From Xanthobacteraceae bacterium (lineage in GTDB: Bacteria > Pseudomonadota > Alphaproteobacteria > Rhizobiales > Xanthobacteraceae): DNA of 40,318 nt. Made by a program: the position numbers and the translations under genes. The stretch spans positions 1 to 40,318 of the forward strand of contig JAQGJU010000029.1 in NCBI GenBank assembly GCA_028290465.1. The letters are read 5' to 3'. The notes beneath the pieces were generated by a model, which ran no database searches, was not told the DNA's origin, and worked only from the letters and a program-made list of their open reading frames with translations. Positions 17,591 through 26,078 of the stretch are shown piece after piece (the first letter of the stretch is position 1; every line of letters begins with the position of its first letter).

Positions 17591-18893
17591 TCGGAAATGC
17601 TTGGTACAAAAGGACCTGGGACAAAAGGACCCGGGACAGCGGCAATCGATCGCCGAGCCGCGTGTGAACTACGATGACATATTCAACGGCGCCATCGAAC
17701 GGCTGCATGACGAGCAGCGCTATCGCGTGTTCGCCGACTTGGAGCGCATCGCCGGCCGGTTTCCGCACGCACTGTGGCATTCGCCGCAAGGAGCGCGCGA
17801 TGTTGTGATCTGGTGCTCGAACGATTATCTCGGCATGGGCCAGCATCCGAGGGTAGTCGGAGCCATGGTCGAGGCTGCGACGCGGACAGGCACAGGCGCC
17901 GGCGGCACCCGCAATATCGCCGGCACGAATCACCCGTTGGTCGAGCTGGAGCGCGAGCTCGCCGACCTGCACGGAAAACAGGCCGCGCTGCTGTTCACAT
18001 CCGGCTATGTGTCCAACCAGACCGGCATCTCAACTTTGGCCAAGCTGCTGTCAAATTGCCTGATTCTGTCCGACGAGATGAATCATAACTCAATGATCGA
18101 AGGCGTCCGGCAGTCCGGCGCCGAACGCAATATCTGGCGGCACAACGATGTCGCCGATCTCGAAGCACTGTTGCAAGCGGCCGATCCGGCCCGACCGAAG
18201 CTGATCATATTCGAAAGTCTGTATTCGATGGACGGCGACGTCGCGCCGATCCGGGAGATCTGCGATCTGGCGCAGCGTTATGGCGCGATGACCTATCTGG
18301 ACGAGGTGCACGCGGTCGGCATGTACGGCCCGCGCGGCGGCGGCATCGCCGAGCGCGACGGCGTGATGGCCCGGGTCGACGTGATCGAGGGCACATTGGC
18401 CAAGGCGTTCGGTTGCCTCGGCGGCTATATCGCGGGCAGTGAAGCGATGGTCGACGCGGTGCGCTCCTATGCGCCCGGCTTCATCTTTACGACCGCACTG
18501 CCGCCGCCCGTCTGCGCCGCCGCGACTGCCGCGATCCGGCATCTGAAGACGTCGCATTGGGAACGCGAGCGGCATCAGGACCGCGCCGGGCGCGTCAAGG
18601 CGGTGCTGGCCGCCGCCGGCCTGCCGGTAATGCCGAACGATACCCATATCGTGCCACTGTTCGTCGGCAATGCGGCCAAGTGCAAGACCGCGAGCGACAT
18701 GTTGCTGGCCGACCACGGCATCTATATTCAGCCTATCAACTATCCGACGGTGCCCAAGGGCACCGAACGGCTACGTATCACGCCGTCGCCATACCACGAC
18801 GATGCACTGATCGACCGCCTCGCCGTGGCATTGGCCGATGTCTGGGACCGGCTCGATCTGCCCCGGCACCGCGATGCGCTGGCGGCGGAATGA
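17553..18893 (+). CDS. hemA: 5-aminolevulinate synthase
   Basis: A 446-residue PLP enzyme that condenses glycine and succinyl-CoA, the first step of haem synthesis by the C4 route. Visible blocks are [57 protein letters not shown], the PLP-binding [10 protein letters not shown] and the Schiff-base Lys in [16 protein letters not shown]. The ATG at 17553 has GGAGAGGAG upstream. However the typical family N-terminus (MNYxxxF) aligns with VNYDDIF at the GTG at 17664, so the real start may be 37 codons later. The extra stretch holds a 15-base tandem repeat. A copy dedicated to the nearby haem-rich oxidase is likely. Confidence 0.95.
   Translation: MTVRGPCGAAHCDRKCLVQKDLGQKDPGQRQSIAEPRVNYDDIFNGAIERLHDEQRYRVFADLERIAGRFPHALWHSPQGARDVVIWCSNDYLGMGQHPRVVGAMVEAATRTGTGAGGTRNIAGTNHPLVELERELADLHGKQAALLFTSGYVSNQTGISTLAKLLSNCLILSDEMNHNSMIEGVRQSGAERNIWRHNDVADLEALLQAADPARPKLIIFESLYSMDGDVAPIREICDLAQRYGAMTYLDEVHAVGMYGPRGGGIAERDGVMARVDVIEGTLAKAFGCLGGYIAGSEAMVDAVRSYAPGFIFTTALPPPVCAAATAAIRHLKTSHWERERHQDRAGRVKAVLAAAGLPVMPNDTHIVPLFVGNAAKCKTASDMLLADHGIYIQPINYPTVPKGTERLRITPSPYHDDALIDRLAVALADVWDRLDLPRHRDALAAE
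17607..17636 (+). repeat. 15-bp in-frame tandem repeat in the hemA 5' region
   Basis: Two adjacent copies of CAAAAGGACCYGGGA (17607-17621 and 17622-17636) encode [10 protein letters not shown] if translation starts at 17553. The repeat lies within the segment that has no counterpart in typical 5-aminolevulinate synthases. Confidence 0.7.
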
Positions 18894-19077
18894 AAGTCCT
18901 CCGCAACGCCTTTTCTCTACCGGGCCACGGCACGAGCCCTTGTGCGTCGCACAACGAACATATTCAAATTTCTATCCGTCATAAAATCCCGCACGCAATT
19001 GTTCCCAAGAAACTGCGAGGTAGGATTGTCATGTCAATTAAATTGCCTTGGCGCCAAACGCGGCATATCTTTTCTCC

Positions 19078-19989
19078 ATGTTGACGATACGGCAGCTTCG
19101 CTATCTCGATGCGCTTGCCCGATGCCAACACTTCGGACGAGCGGCGGAGGAATGCGCCGTCAGCCAGCCGGCGCTGTCGATGCAGATTCGCGAGCTGGAA
19201 GAATTTCTCGGAATCGATCTGTTCGAGCGCCGGCCCGGCGCTCCGGTGCTGACCGAAGCCGGCATCGAAATCGCGCAACGCGCCGGCGCCATTTTGAGCG
19301 CAACGCGCGATCTCGTCGATCTGGCGCACCACCGGGCCAAGACGCTCAGCGGCACGTTACGCCTTGGCGTCATTCCGACCCTGGCGCCCTATCTGCTGCC
19401 GCATGTGCTGCCGCGGCTGCAGCGTGAGCATCCGGACCTGCGCCTCGATCTGCTGGAGACGTTGACCAAGGGACTGCTGGCGGAACTCGGCCGCGGCACA
19501 CTGGACGTGTTGCTGCTGGCGCTGCCGGTCGAGGCCGCCGAATTCGAGACCGTGCATCTGTTGCATGACCGCTTCCTGCTGGCAGTGCCGGCCGATGATC
19601 CGCTGCCCGACAATGCGCGCGTTACGCCCCGCGACGTGGAGACGCGCCGGCTTATTCTGCTGGAGGAGGGTCATTGCCTGCGCGAGCACGCGCTGGACTT
19701 CTGCGCGAAGGCGCGCATCAACGCCAATGCCAGCCTGGGCGCCACCAGCCTCGCGACCATCATGCAGATGGTCGCGTGCGGCTATGGCGTCACGCTGGTG
19801 CCGGAGGTCGCGATCGACGTCGAGTTGCGCGACGCCCGCGTCAAGCTGTTGCGCTTCGCCGAACCGCAGCCGAGTCGCAGCATCGGCCTGGCGTGGCGAC
19901 GGACCTCACCCCGCAAGGCGGATTTCACCATGCTCGGCCAGATGGTCGCCAGCGCGGTCAACGGTCCGGCACGCCGGCAGACGCATTGA
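19078..19989 (+). CDS. oxyR: OxyR, peroxide-sensing LysR-type regulator
   Basis: A 303-residue LysR regulator with an N-terminal winged helix-turn-helix (about 1-60, QHFGRAAEECAVSQPALSMQI) and a type 2 periplasmic-binding-like effector domain. The diagnostic redox pair is present: Cys200 and Cys209 in EEGHCLREHALDFC, at almost the same numbers as Cys199/Cys208 of the E. coli protein. Oxidation by peroxide links them and switches on antioxidant genes. The start at the ATG 19078 gives the standard MLTIRQLRYL N-terminus; an ATG at 19048 is in frame but adds atypical residues. No catalase or peroxiredoxin gene adjoins it here. Confidence 0.92.
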   Translation: MLTIRQLRYLDALARCQHFGRAAEECAVSQPALSMQIRELEEFLGIDLFERRPGAPVLTEAGIEIAQRAGAILSATRDLVDLAHHRAKTLSGTLRLGVIPTLAPYLLPHVLPRLQREHPDLRLDLLETLTKGLLAELGRGTLDVLLLALPVEAAEFETVHLLHDRFLLAVPADDPLPDNARVTPRDVETRRLILLEEGHCLREHALDFCAKARINANASLGATSLATIMQMVACGYGVTLVPEVAIDVELRDARVKLLRFAEPQPSRSIGLAWRRTSPRKADFTMLGQMVASAVNGPARRQTH

Positions 19990-19994
19990 TCGCA

Positions 19995-20008
19995 ACGCGT
20001 CCGCGCGT
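19995..20008. terminator. small hairpin between oxyR and argS stops
   Basis: ACGCG-TCCG-CGCGT lies in the 20-base gap between two convergent stop codons. It has a 5-bp GC-rich stem and no U-tract, so it is only a weak bidirectional terminator candidate. Confidence 0.3.
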
Positions 20009-20009
20009 A

Positions 20010-21773
20010 CTACATTCTTTCCGGCGTCTCGATGCCGAGCAGCCGCAGCGTCTGCTCGAGCACCGTCAAGGTGTGCTGGACGAGAGCCAGATACGCGCCG
20101 CGCTGCACGGCATCCGGTTCAATCAGGATCGGGCACTCATGATAGAAGCGGCTGAACTCCTGCCCCAGCGCATAGGCGTAGTCGCACAGCAGATGCGGCG
20201 ACCGCGTGTCCAACGTCTGGCGGACCATATCGCCGAACACCGCGAGGCGCAGCATCAGCTTGAGGTCGTGCTCTGACGTGGGCGCGCGCAGTTCACCAAT
20301 CGCAATGGACTGCTCAGCCGCCTTGCGCAGCACCGACTTGATGCGCACCGCCGCGTACATCACATACGGGCCGGTCTTGCCCTCAAAGCTGGTGAAGCGC
20401 GCGATATCGAAAATGTAGTTCGATAGCCTGTTGTTCATCAGATCGGCGAACTTGATGCTGCCGATGCCGATCTTGCGCGCGATCTCGGCGCGCTCTTCGG
20501 CGGCGAATTCCAGCCCAATCTCGCCCTCGTCGAGGCGCTTGGTGGCTTCCTGCAACGCCATCGTCAAAAGATCGTTCAGCCGCATCGTGCCGCCGGCCCG
20601 CGTCTTGAACGGTTTGCCGTCCGGGCCGTTCACGGTGCCGAAGCCGACATGCTCGAACGCGATGTCCTTGCCGAGGCCGGCCAGTTCTGCCGCCCGGAAC
20701 ACCTGTTCGAAATGCAGGTGCTGGCGTTGGTCGACCACATAGATGATGCGCGCCGGGTCATATTCATCGACGCGCCGTTTGATGGTCGCCAGATCGGTCG
20801 TGCCGTACAGCATCGCGCCGTCCGACTTGAAGAAAATCAGCGGCGGCATCTCTTTCACGTCGTCCGGACGGGCAACCGGAATGATCACCGCGCCATCGTC
20901 GCGCACCGCAAGGCCACGCGCCGTCAAATCCTTGCCCAGTTCTTCGACCGTCTCGTTGACCGTGCTCTCGCCTTCCCACAGATCGAACTTGACGCCGAGT
21001 GCGCCGAATTCGTCTTCCAAGCTCTTGCGCGACACCGCGACGAAATGATTCCACAGCGCCAGATAGCCGGGACGCCCGAGTTGCAGCTCGCGGGTCGCCT
21101 CGCGGGCGGCCTCCATCGCGCTCTCGTCTTCCTTGGTGCGCCGCGACGCCGCCGTATACAGCTCCTGCAGATCGTCGAGCGTAACCGGGGGCTCTTCCGG
21201 ATACGGACCGCTATATTCCAGATCGAAGTATGGAAGCTGCGGATTGCGCAGGCGCAGTTCTTCGATCAGTTGGCCCATCGGCAGGCCCCAATCGCCCAGA
21301 TGCACGTCGCTGATGACGCGCGCGCCGGTGAAGCGCAACGTCCGCTGCAGACTGTCGCCGATGATCAGCGAGCGCAGATGGCCGACATGCATGGCCTTGG
21401 CGACATTCGGACCACCGAAATCCAGAATCACCGGACGGTCGTTTTCGGCCGGCGTCGCGCCGAGCTTGTCGTCGCGCGCCTCGGCTTCGAGCCGCTGCAC
21501 GAGATAATCGTCGGCCAGCACCACATTGATGAAGCCGGGGCCGGCAATCGTGAGACTCTTGAAGCGCGGGTCGTGGCGCAGCGTCTCGACGACCGCCTCG
21601 GCGATGTCGCGGGGCTTGCGCTTCAGCGCCCCTCCCGCTGCCATGGCGCCGTTACACTGAAACTGGCCCATGTCCGGGCGGTCCGAGGGCTTGAGACGGC
21701 CGAGCGCCGGGTCCGCGCCGAGGTCACGGAAGGCAGCCGCAAAGGCGGGTTCGAGGTCGGCCAGTAACGTCAT
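20010..21773 (-). CDS. argS: arginyl-tRNA synthetase
   Basis: A 587-residue class I synthetase that attaches arginine to tRNA-Arg. It has the N-terminal Add1 tRNA-binding domain (about 1-105), the HIGH signature as HVGH at 129-132 in GGPNVAKAMHVGHLRS, a Rossmann catalytic core with DVHLGDWG, FKTRAGG in place of a canonical KMSKS as is common in ArgRS, and the helical anticodon-binding DALR domain with YAYALGQEFSRFYHECPIL. Length is normal. The start at ATG 21773 has only a weak upstream GGAT. The gene lies 20 bases after a tRNA-Arg on the same strand. Confidence 0.98.
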   Translation of the reverse strand: MTLLADLEPAFAAAFRDLGADPALGRLKPSDRPDMGQFQCNGAMAAGGALKRKPRDIAEAVVETLRHDPRFKSLTIAGPGFINVVLADDYLVQRLEAEARDDKLGATPAENDRPVILDFGGPNVAKAMHVGHLRSLIIGDSLQRTLRFTGARVISDVHLGDWGLPMGQLIEELRLRNPQLPYFDLEYSGPYPEEPPVTLDDLQELYTAASRRTKEDESAMEAAREATRELQLGRPGYLALWNHFVAVSRKSLEDEFGALGVKFDLWEGESTVNETVEELGKDLTARGLAVRDDGAVIIPVARPDDVKEMPPLIFFKSDGAMLYGTTDLATIKRRVDEYDPARIIYVVDQRQHLHFEQVFRAAELAGLGKDIAFEHVGFGTVNGPDGKPFKTRAGGTMRLNDLLTMALQEATKRLDEGEIGLEFAAEERAEIARKIGIGSIKFADLMNNRLSNYIFDIARFTSFEGKTGPYVMYAAVRIKSVLRKAAEQSIAIGELRAPTSEHDLKLMLRLAVFGDMVRQTLDTRSPHLLCDYAYALGQEFSRFYHECPILIEPDAVQRGAYLALVQHTLTVLEQTLRLLGIETPERM

Positions 21774-21793
21774 GATTTTATTGGATATCCTGT

Positions 21794-21870
21794 TGGCGGT
21801 CCCGGGAAGACTCGAACTTCCGACCTTCGGTTTAGGAAACCGCTGCTCTATCCGGCTGAGCTACGGGACC
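21794..21870 (-). tRNA. tRNA-Arg (anticodon CCU)
   Basis: The minus strand folds into a full cloverleaf: acceptor GGTCCCG/CGGGACC, D-stem GCTC/GAGC, anticodon loop TTCCTAA with anticodon CCT at 34-36, T-stem GGAAG/CTTCC with TTCGAGT loop, discriminator G and an encoded CCA. The pair 27-43 is a G-A mismatch. It reads AGG codons. It sits immediately upstream of argS. Confidence 0.97.
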
Positions 21871-21923
21871 GTGCGCGGCATGTACCACAGCCGCCGAAAT
21901 CGTGCACCCCCGCCGGGTACCGA

Positions 21924-22343
21924 TCATGTCCTGGGCGCCACCGTGGCATCGCCCCGGACGATAACTTCGCCGTCCTGGTTGACCAGGGTGAACTCGCATT
22001 CAAGCACGCCATCGGCCTCGTTCTTGGCCATGACCTTGCCCGTCGCGGTCAGCACATCGCCCGGCCAGAACCGCGAGGCGAAGCGGATGCGCAACCGTCG
22101 CAACGCCGGGACACCAAACCAGTCGGTCATCAGCCGCCCACCATAGCCGGCGGCCAGCATACCCATGCCGAACACGGTCTTGTTGCCGCGCTCCGTCGCA
22201 TAGATTTCGTCGTGATGGTTGGGATTGAAATCGTGCGACGCGCCGGCATAGCGCACAAAATCCGTGCGGGTCAGCGGACCGAATACCAGCGGCGCCGGAC
22301 CGTCGCCGACATTTAGGCTGGCGAATGAAGCGTGTTGTGCCAT
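21924..22343 (-). CDS. MaoC-like hot-dog dehydratase, catalytic half
   Basis: A 139-residue single hot-dog domain. It holds the hydratase motif in RYAGASHDFNPNHHDEIYA (the Asp and His of the R-hydratase catalytic loop) and FGMGMLAAGYGGRLMTDW. Proteins of this type hydrate trans-2-enoyl thioesters or dehydrate 3-hydroxyacyl thioesters. It lies four bases after the companion half at 22348-22803, and the two probably form a heterodimer as in HadAB-like or mesaconyl-type pairs. The acyl substrate cannot be told from sequence. The tRNA-Arg follows 53 bases downstream. Confidence 0.88.
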   Translation of the reverse strand: MAQHASFASLNVGDGPAPLVFGPLTRTDFVRYAGASHDFNPNHHDEIYATERGNKTVFGMGMLAAGYGGRLMTDWFGVPALRRLRIRFASRFWPGDVLTATGKVMAKNEADGVLECEFTLVNQDGEVIVRGDATVAPRT

Positions 22344-22347
22344 CGGA

Positions 22348-22803
22348 CTAATCCGCGATCCGCTGGCCGGTTTCGATCAAGGTGCGGCGCAAGACCTGCA
22401 CCTTCTCGCCGCGCTGGTTGTGAAACACGGTCTCGATGACGCCGATCGCCAGCTTGCCGGCGCGGCGGCTTTCCTTTTCGGTGACGCTGAGAATGCGCTG
22501 TGTGCCGGTCAGCACGTCGCCGGCAACCACCGGCGCGAAGTATTCGAATTCCTGCTCGCCGTGGACGATGAAGCTCCAGTCGACGACGCCGAGCGCCTCG
22601 GCGGACGTCTGCGGCTCATAGAGAAAAGTGCGCAGCAGCGTCGGCGGCGCCGGAATGCCCGGAAGTCCCTCGGCGGCGGCGGCGGCCGGATCGCGATAGA
22701 CCGGGTTCGGATCGCCGACCGCCGCCGCGAATTCGCGGATCTTGCCGCGCTCGACCTGAAACTCGTAAGGCGGAAAGGTCTTGCCGGCGGCGCTGGTGTC
22801 CAT
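22348..22803 (-). CDS. MaoC-like dehydratase, N-terminal (structural) half
   Basis: A 151-residue FAS1-like dehydratase domain: FEVERGKIREFAAAVGDPNP-like start (here FQVERGKIREF), PAPPTLLRTFLYEP, and HGEQEFEYFAPVVAGDVLTGTQRI. In double hot-dog enzymes this half lacks the catalytic Asp-His and shapes the acyl tunnel. The ATG at 22803 is preferred; a TTG at 22821 would add six residues without a better ribosome binding site. It precedes the catalytic half by four bases, so both are one operon. Confidence 0.85.
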   Translation of the reverse strand: MDTSAAGKTFPPYEFQVERGKIREFAAAVGDPNPVYRDPAAAAAEGLPGIPAPPTLLRTFLYEPQTSAEALGVVDWSFIVHGEQEFEYFAPVVAGDVLTGTQRILSVTEKESRRAGKLAIGVIETVFHNQRGEKVQVLRRTLIETGQRIAD

Positions 22804-22943
22804 CTGGTCTCGCTCAGCCAAGAAGTATGAGGCTGATCAGGTGGATATGGCCCCGTCAGGCGAGGGTCAAGACGGTTCGCCAACCATCGGCCCTCTTGCC
22901 CGCACCCTGCCCGCAAGGTAGCCGTTAGCGCGGGGGATGAACG

Positions 22944-23609
22944 ATGGAAGCCCGCGTCATCAAGCCGAGCACCAAACGCCGCGGGACCGCCTTGCGCGAT
23001 CCCGAGCGCACCCGCGCCGCGATCCTGGCGGCCGCGACCGTCGAATTCACCGGCCGAGGCCTCGACGGCGCGCGGGTCGATTCCATCGCGCGGCGCTCCG
23101 GCGTCAACAAGCGGATGATATACCATTACTTCGGCGGCAAGGAGGGCCTCTACGTCGAGGTGCTGGAGACCACCTATGCGGCGATCCGCACCGCCGAGGT
23201 CGGCCTCGGCTTTGCCGAGCGCGAGCCGGCCGAAGGCATGCGCGAGTTGGTAGCCTTCACCTGGGGCTATTTCATCCAGCACCCTGAATTCCTCGGCCTG
23301 CTTGGCACCGAAAATCTGCATAAGGCGGCCTATCTGAAGAAGTCGCAACGCATCCGCGACCTGCATTCGCCGCTGATCGGCATGATCCAGACGCTGCTGG
23401 AGCGCGGCGCGAAGCAGGGCGTGTTCCGCAAGGGCGTCGACCCGGTGCAGCTCTACATCACCATCGCGTCGCTCGGCTTCTTCTACATGTCGAACCGCTA
23501 CACCCTGTCGACCATCTTCGGCCGCGACCTGAGCGAGCCGCAGGCGCTGGCCGAGCGCGGTGCCCATATCGTCGACGTGGTATTCGCGTATCTGCGCCCC
23601 GAAACCTGA
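22944..23609 (+). CDS. TetR-family regulator of the adjacent catabolic genes
   Basis: A 221-residue TetR regulator. The DNA-binding domain spans about 17-75, with recognition region IARRSGVNKRMIYHYFGGKEGLY; the remaining all-helical part (TWGYFIQHPEFLGLLGTENLHKA) resembles the TetR_C domain of RutR-like proteins. GGGGGA lies six bases before the ATG. It is followed by the catabolic genes in the same direction after a 116-base gap that carries the palindrome at 23664-23681. A matching palindrome lies at 28755-28770. I infer it represses these units in the absence of a pathway metabolite. Confidence 0.9.
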   Translation: MEARVIKPSTKRRGTALRDPERTRAAILAAATVEFTGRGLDGARVDSIARRSGVNKRMIYHYFGGKEGLYVEVLETTYAAIRTAEVGLGFAEREPAEGMRELVAFTWGYFIQHPEFLGLLGTENLHKAAYLKKSQRIRDLHSPLIGMIQTLLERGAKQGVFRKGVDPVQLYITIASLGFFYMSNRYTLSTIFGRDLSEPQALAERGAHIVDVVFAYLRPET

Positions 23610-23663
23610 ACTTTCCGGCTCTCAGATTTCCGCTTGACGCTGACCACCCGGCCATGATGCAAT

Positions 23664-23681
23664 AGTAACTAGATGGTTACT
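23664..23681. promoter_or_regulatory. candidate TetR operator, site 1
   Basis: AGTAAC-TAGATG-GTTACT is a perfect 6-bp inverted repeat with a 6-base centre, 44 bases upstream of the oxidoreductase GTG start. It shares TAACYAGATGGTTA with site 2 at 28755-28770. Size and symmetry fit a TetR dimer. Confidence 0.7.
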
Positions 23682-23725
23682 TAACGCCGGCGGCGATCAC
23701 AAGCCGGCCTCGGGAGGAATAAAGC

Positions 23726-24880
23726 GTGGCGACGAAGCGGCTCGGCATTATCATGAACGGCGTCACCGGACGCATGGGGCTCAACCAGCACCTCGTGCGC
23801 TCGATCGTGGCGATACGCGCGCAGGGCGGCGTCGCGCTGCCGAACGGCGACCGGGTGATGCCCGATCCGATCCTGGTCGGCCGCAATGCCGAGAAGGTCC
23901 AGGCTATCGCCCGCCAATATGGCATCGAGCGCTCGACCACCGATCTCGACGCCGCGCTGAAGAACCCGGACGACACCGTGTTCTTCGATGCCGCCACCAC
24001 GCAGATGCGGGCCGACCTGCTGACCCGCGCGATCCATGCCGGCAAACACGTCTATTGCGAAAAGCCGATCGCCGATACGCTGGAGAAAGCCATCGCGGTC
24101 GCCAAGCTGGTGTCGGGCAACAAGGTCAAACACGGCGTGGTGCAGGACAAGCTGTTCCTGCCGGGTCTGCGCAAAATTAAGCTGCTGCGCGATTCCGGTT
24201 TCTTCGGCCGCATCCTCAGCGTGCGCGGCGAATTCGGCTATTGGGTATTCGAGGGCGACTGGGGCCAGCCGGCACAGCGCCCGAGCTGGAATTACCGCTA
24301 TGCCGACGGCGGCGGCATTATCCTCGATATGCTGTGCCACTGGCGCTACGTGCTCGATAATCTGTTCGGCGAAGTCGAAGCGGTGAGCTGTCTCGGCGCC
24401 AATCACATCCCGAGCCGGGTCGACGAGGATGGCAAGACCTACAAGGCCGATGCCGACGACGCCGCCTACGCGACGTTCCAGCTCGCAGGCGGCGTGATCG
24501 CGCACATCAATTCGTCCTGGGACGTGCGCGTGCGCCGCGACGATCTCGTCACCTTCCAGGTCGACGGCACGCACGGTTCGGCGGTCGCCGGCCTGACCAA
24601 GTGCTGGACCCAGCACCGGGTCAACACGCCGCGCCCGGTGTGGAATCCCGACGTGCCGCAGAGCATGAACTTCTTCGAGCAGTGGGAAGAAGTGCCGGAC
24701 AATCTCGGCACCGAGAACGGCTTCAAAATCCAGTGGGAAGACTTCATCCGCCACGTCGTCGCCGATACGCCATGGGCTCATGGCCTGATGGAAGGCGCCA
24801 AGGGCGTGCAACTCGCTGAACTCGGTCTGAAGAGCTGGGCCGAGCGGCGCTGGCTCGACGTTCCGAAATTGTCGGTCTGA
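23726..24880 (+). CDS. Gfo/Idh/MocA-family NAD(P)-dependent oxidoreductase
   Basis: A 384-residue dehydrogenase. The N-terminal Rossmann domain has GIIMNGVTGRMG near residues 7-18 and the family lysine motif CEKP at 111-114; the C-terminal domain carries the catalytic-type D-x3-H in GGGIILDMLCHW near 208. Members oxidise or reduce sugar, inositol or sugar-acid hydroxyls. The GTG start at 23726 has GGGAGGAA upstream. The aldolase-like DUF993 gene follows 10 bases later, so an oxidation step followed by a C-C cleavage is plausible. The substrate is unknown. Confidence 0.92.
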   Translation: MATKRLGIIMNGVTGRMGLNQHLVRSIVAIRAQGGVALPNGDRVMPDPILVGRNAEKVQAIARQYGIERSTTDLDAALKNPDDTVFFDAATTQMRADLLTRAIHAGKHVYCEKPIADTLEKAIAVAKLVSGNKVKHGVVQDKLFLPGLRKIKLLRDSGFFGRILSVRGEFGYWVFEGDWGQPAQRPSWNYRYADGGGIILDMLCHWRYVLDNLFGEVEAVSCLGANHIPSRVDEDGKTYKADADDAAYATFQLAGGVIAHINSSWDVRVRRDDLVTFQVDGTHGSAVAGLTKCWTQHRVNTPRPVWNPDVPQSMNFFEQWEEVPDNLGTENGFKIQWEDFIRHVVADTPWAHGLMEGAKGVQLAELGLKSWAERRWLDVPKLSV

Positions 24881-24890
24881 GGAGTTTCGC

Positions 24891-26057
24891 GTGGCCACCA
24901 TTTTCCTGCCCACAGCCGACCGGACCATCGAGCGCTACGTCACCGGGGAGCCGCTGACATTTCCATCCAAGGCCGAGACCCAGGGCTTCAATCGCATCGC
25001 CTATGCGGCCACGCATGTGGTCGCCGATCCGCTGGCCGACATCGACCCGTGGCTCGGCACGGCGATCGACTGGGACAAGACCATCGCATTCCGCCACTAC
25101 CTGTGGGATCTCGGGCTCGGCGTCGCCGAGGCAATGGACACCGCGCAGCGCGGCATGGGCCTGGACTGGCCGAACGCCAAGGAATTGATCCGACGCGTCG
25201 TCGAAGCCTCGAAATCGCGGCCAGGCGCCTTGCTGGCGAGCGGCGTCGGCACCGACCAGTTGATGCCCGGCCCCGATGTCACCATCGACGACGTGATCCG
25301 TGCCTATGAAGAACAGATCGAGGCCGTCGAGGCGATGGGTGGGCGGCTGATCGTGATGGCGAGCCGGGCGCTGGCCTACGCGGCCAAGGGCCCGGACGAT
25401 TACGCGAAGGTCTACGGTCGTATCCTGTCGCAGGTGAAGCAGCCGGTGATCATCCATTGGCTCGGCGACATGTTCGACCCGGCGCTCGCCGGCTATTGGG
25501 GCTCGGCCGATCACGGCGCCGCGATGGATACCTGCCTCGACGTTCTGACGGCGCATGCCGACAAGATCGACGGCATCAAGATTTCGCTGCTGTCGAAGGA
25601 AAAGGAAGTCGCGATGCGCCGCCGCCTGCCGGCGAAGGTGCGCATGTATACCGGGGACGACTTTAATTTTCCGGAGCTGATCGAGGGCGACGAAAAGGGC
25701 TATTCCGACGCGCTGCTGGGTATCTTCGACGCCATCGCGCCCGCGGCCTCGGTCGCGCTGGCACGGCTCGGCAAAGGCGACCGGCAGGGTTTCCAAGGCA
25801 TTCTGGAGCCGACCGTGCCGCTGTCCCGGCATATCTTCAAGGCACCGACCCGGTTCTACAAGACCGGCGTCGTGTTCCTGGCCTGGCTCAACGGGCTGCA
25901 GGACCACTTCGTCATGGTGGGCGGCAACGAAAGCGCGCGCTCGATCACGCATCTGGCCGAACTGTTCCGGCTCGCCGATCAGGCCAGGGTGTTGCACAAT
26001 CCGGACCTGGCGGCCGCGCGCATGACCAAGCTGTTGGCGGTGCACGGACTGGCCTGA
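24891..26057 (+). CDS. DUF993 protein, dihydrodipicolinate-synthase-like TIM barrel
   Basis: A 388-residue protein of the DUF993 family, which belongs to the class I aldolase superfamily related to dihydrodipicolinate synthase. Visible barrel strands include GGRLIVMASRAL, QPVIIHWLGDMFDP and DKIDGIKISLLSKE; the Lys of GIKIS sits where the Schiff-base Lys of the superfamily is expected (inference). It starts at a GTG (24891) with GAGG nearby. It is cotranscribed with the Gfo/Idh/MocA gene. A retro-aldol cleavage of an oxidised sugar-like compound would fit, but no member's reaction is known to me. Confidence 0.85.
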   Translation: MATIFLPTADRTIERYVTGEPLTFPSKAETQGFNRIAYAATHVVADPLADIDPWLGTAIDWDKTIAFRHYLWDLGLGVAEAMDTAQRGMGLDWPNAKELIRRVVEASKSRPGALLASGVGTDQLMPGPDVTIDDVIRAYEEQIEAVEAMGGRLIVMASRALAYAAKGPDDYAKVYGRILSQVKQPVIIHWLGDMFDPALAGYWGSADHGAAMDTCLDVLTAHADKIDGIKISLLSKEKEVAMRRRLPAKVRMYTGDDFNFPELIEGDEKGYSDALLGIFDAIAPAASVALARLGKGDRQGFQGILEPTVPLSRHIFKAPTRFYKTGVVFLAWLNGLQDHFVMVGGNESARSITHLAELFRLADQARVLHNPDLAAARMTKLLAVHGLA

Positions 26058-26078
26058 ACCGAAACATAATCGGTTCAG
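26054..26078. terminator. bidirectional hairpin holding both stop codons
   Basis: CTGAACCGA-AACATAA-TCGGTTCAG is a perfect 9-bp inverted repeat. The left arm contains the TGA stop of the DUF993 gene and the right arm the stop of the convergent ABC ATPase gene. It is placed to terminate or separate the two transcripts; there is no U-tract. Confidence 0.6.

Noticed and set aside
20649..21767. 372-codon plus-strand frame opposite argS
   Set aside because: Complement of the conserved ArgRS core; no independent evidence.
21794..21870. tRNA-Arg as an integration site for a genomic island
   Set aside because: No integrase, no direct repeat of the tRNA 3' end and ordinary genes on both sides.
24744..26045. 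433-codon minus-strand frame opposite DUF993
   Set aside because: Antisense shadow of a family protein with a proper GTG start and operon position.
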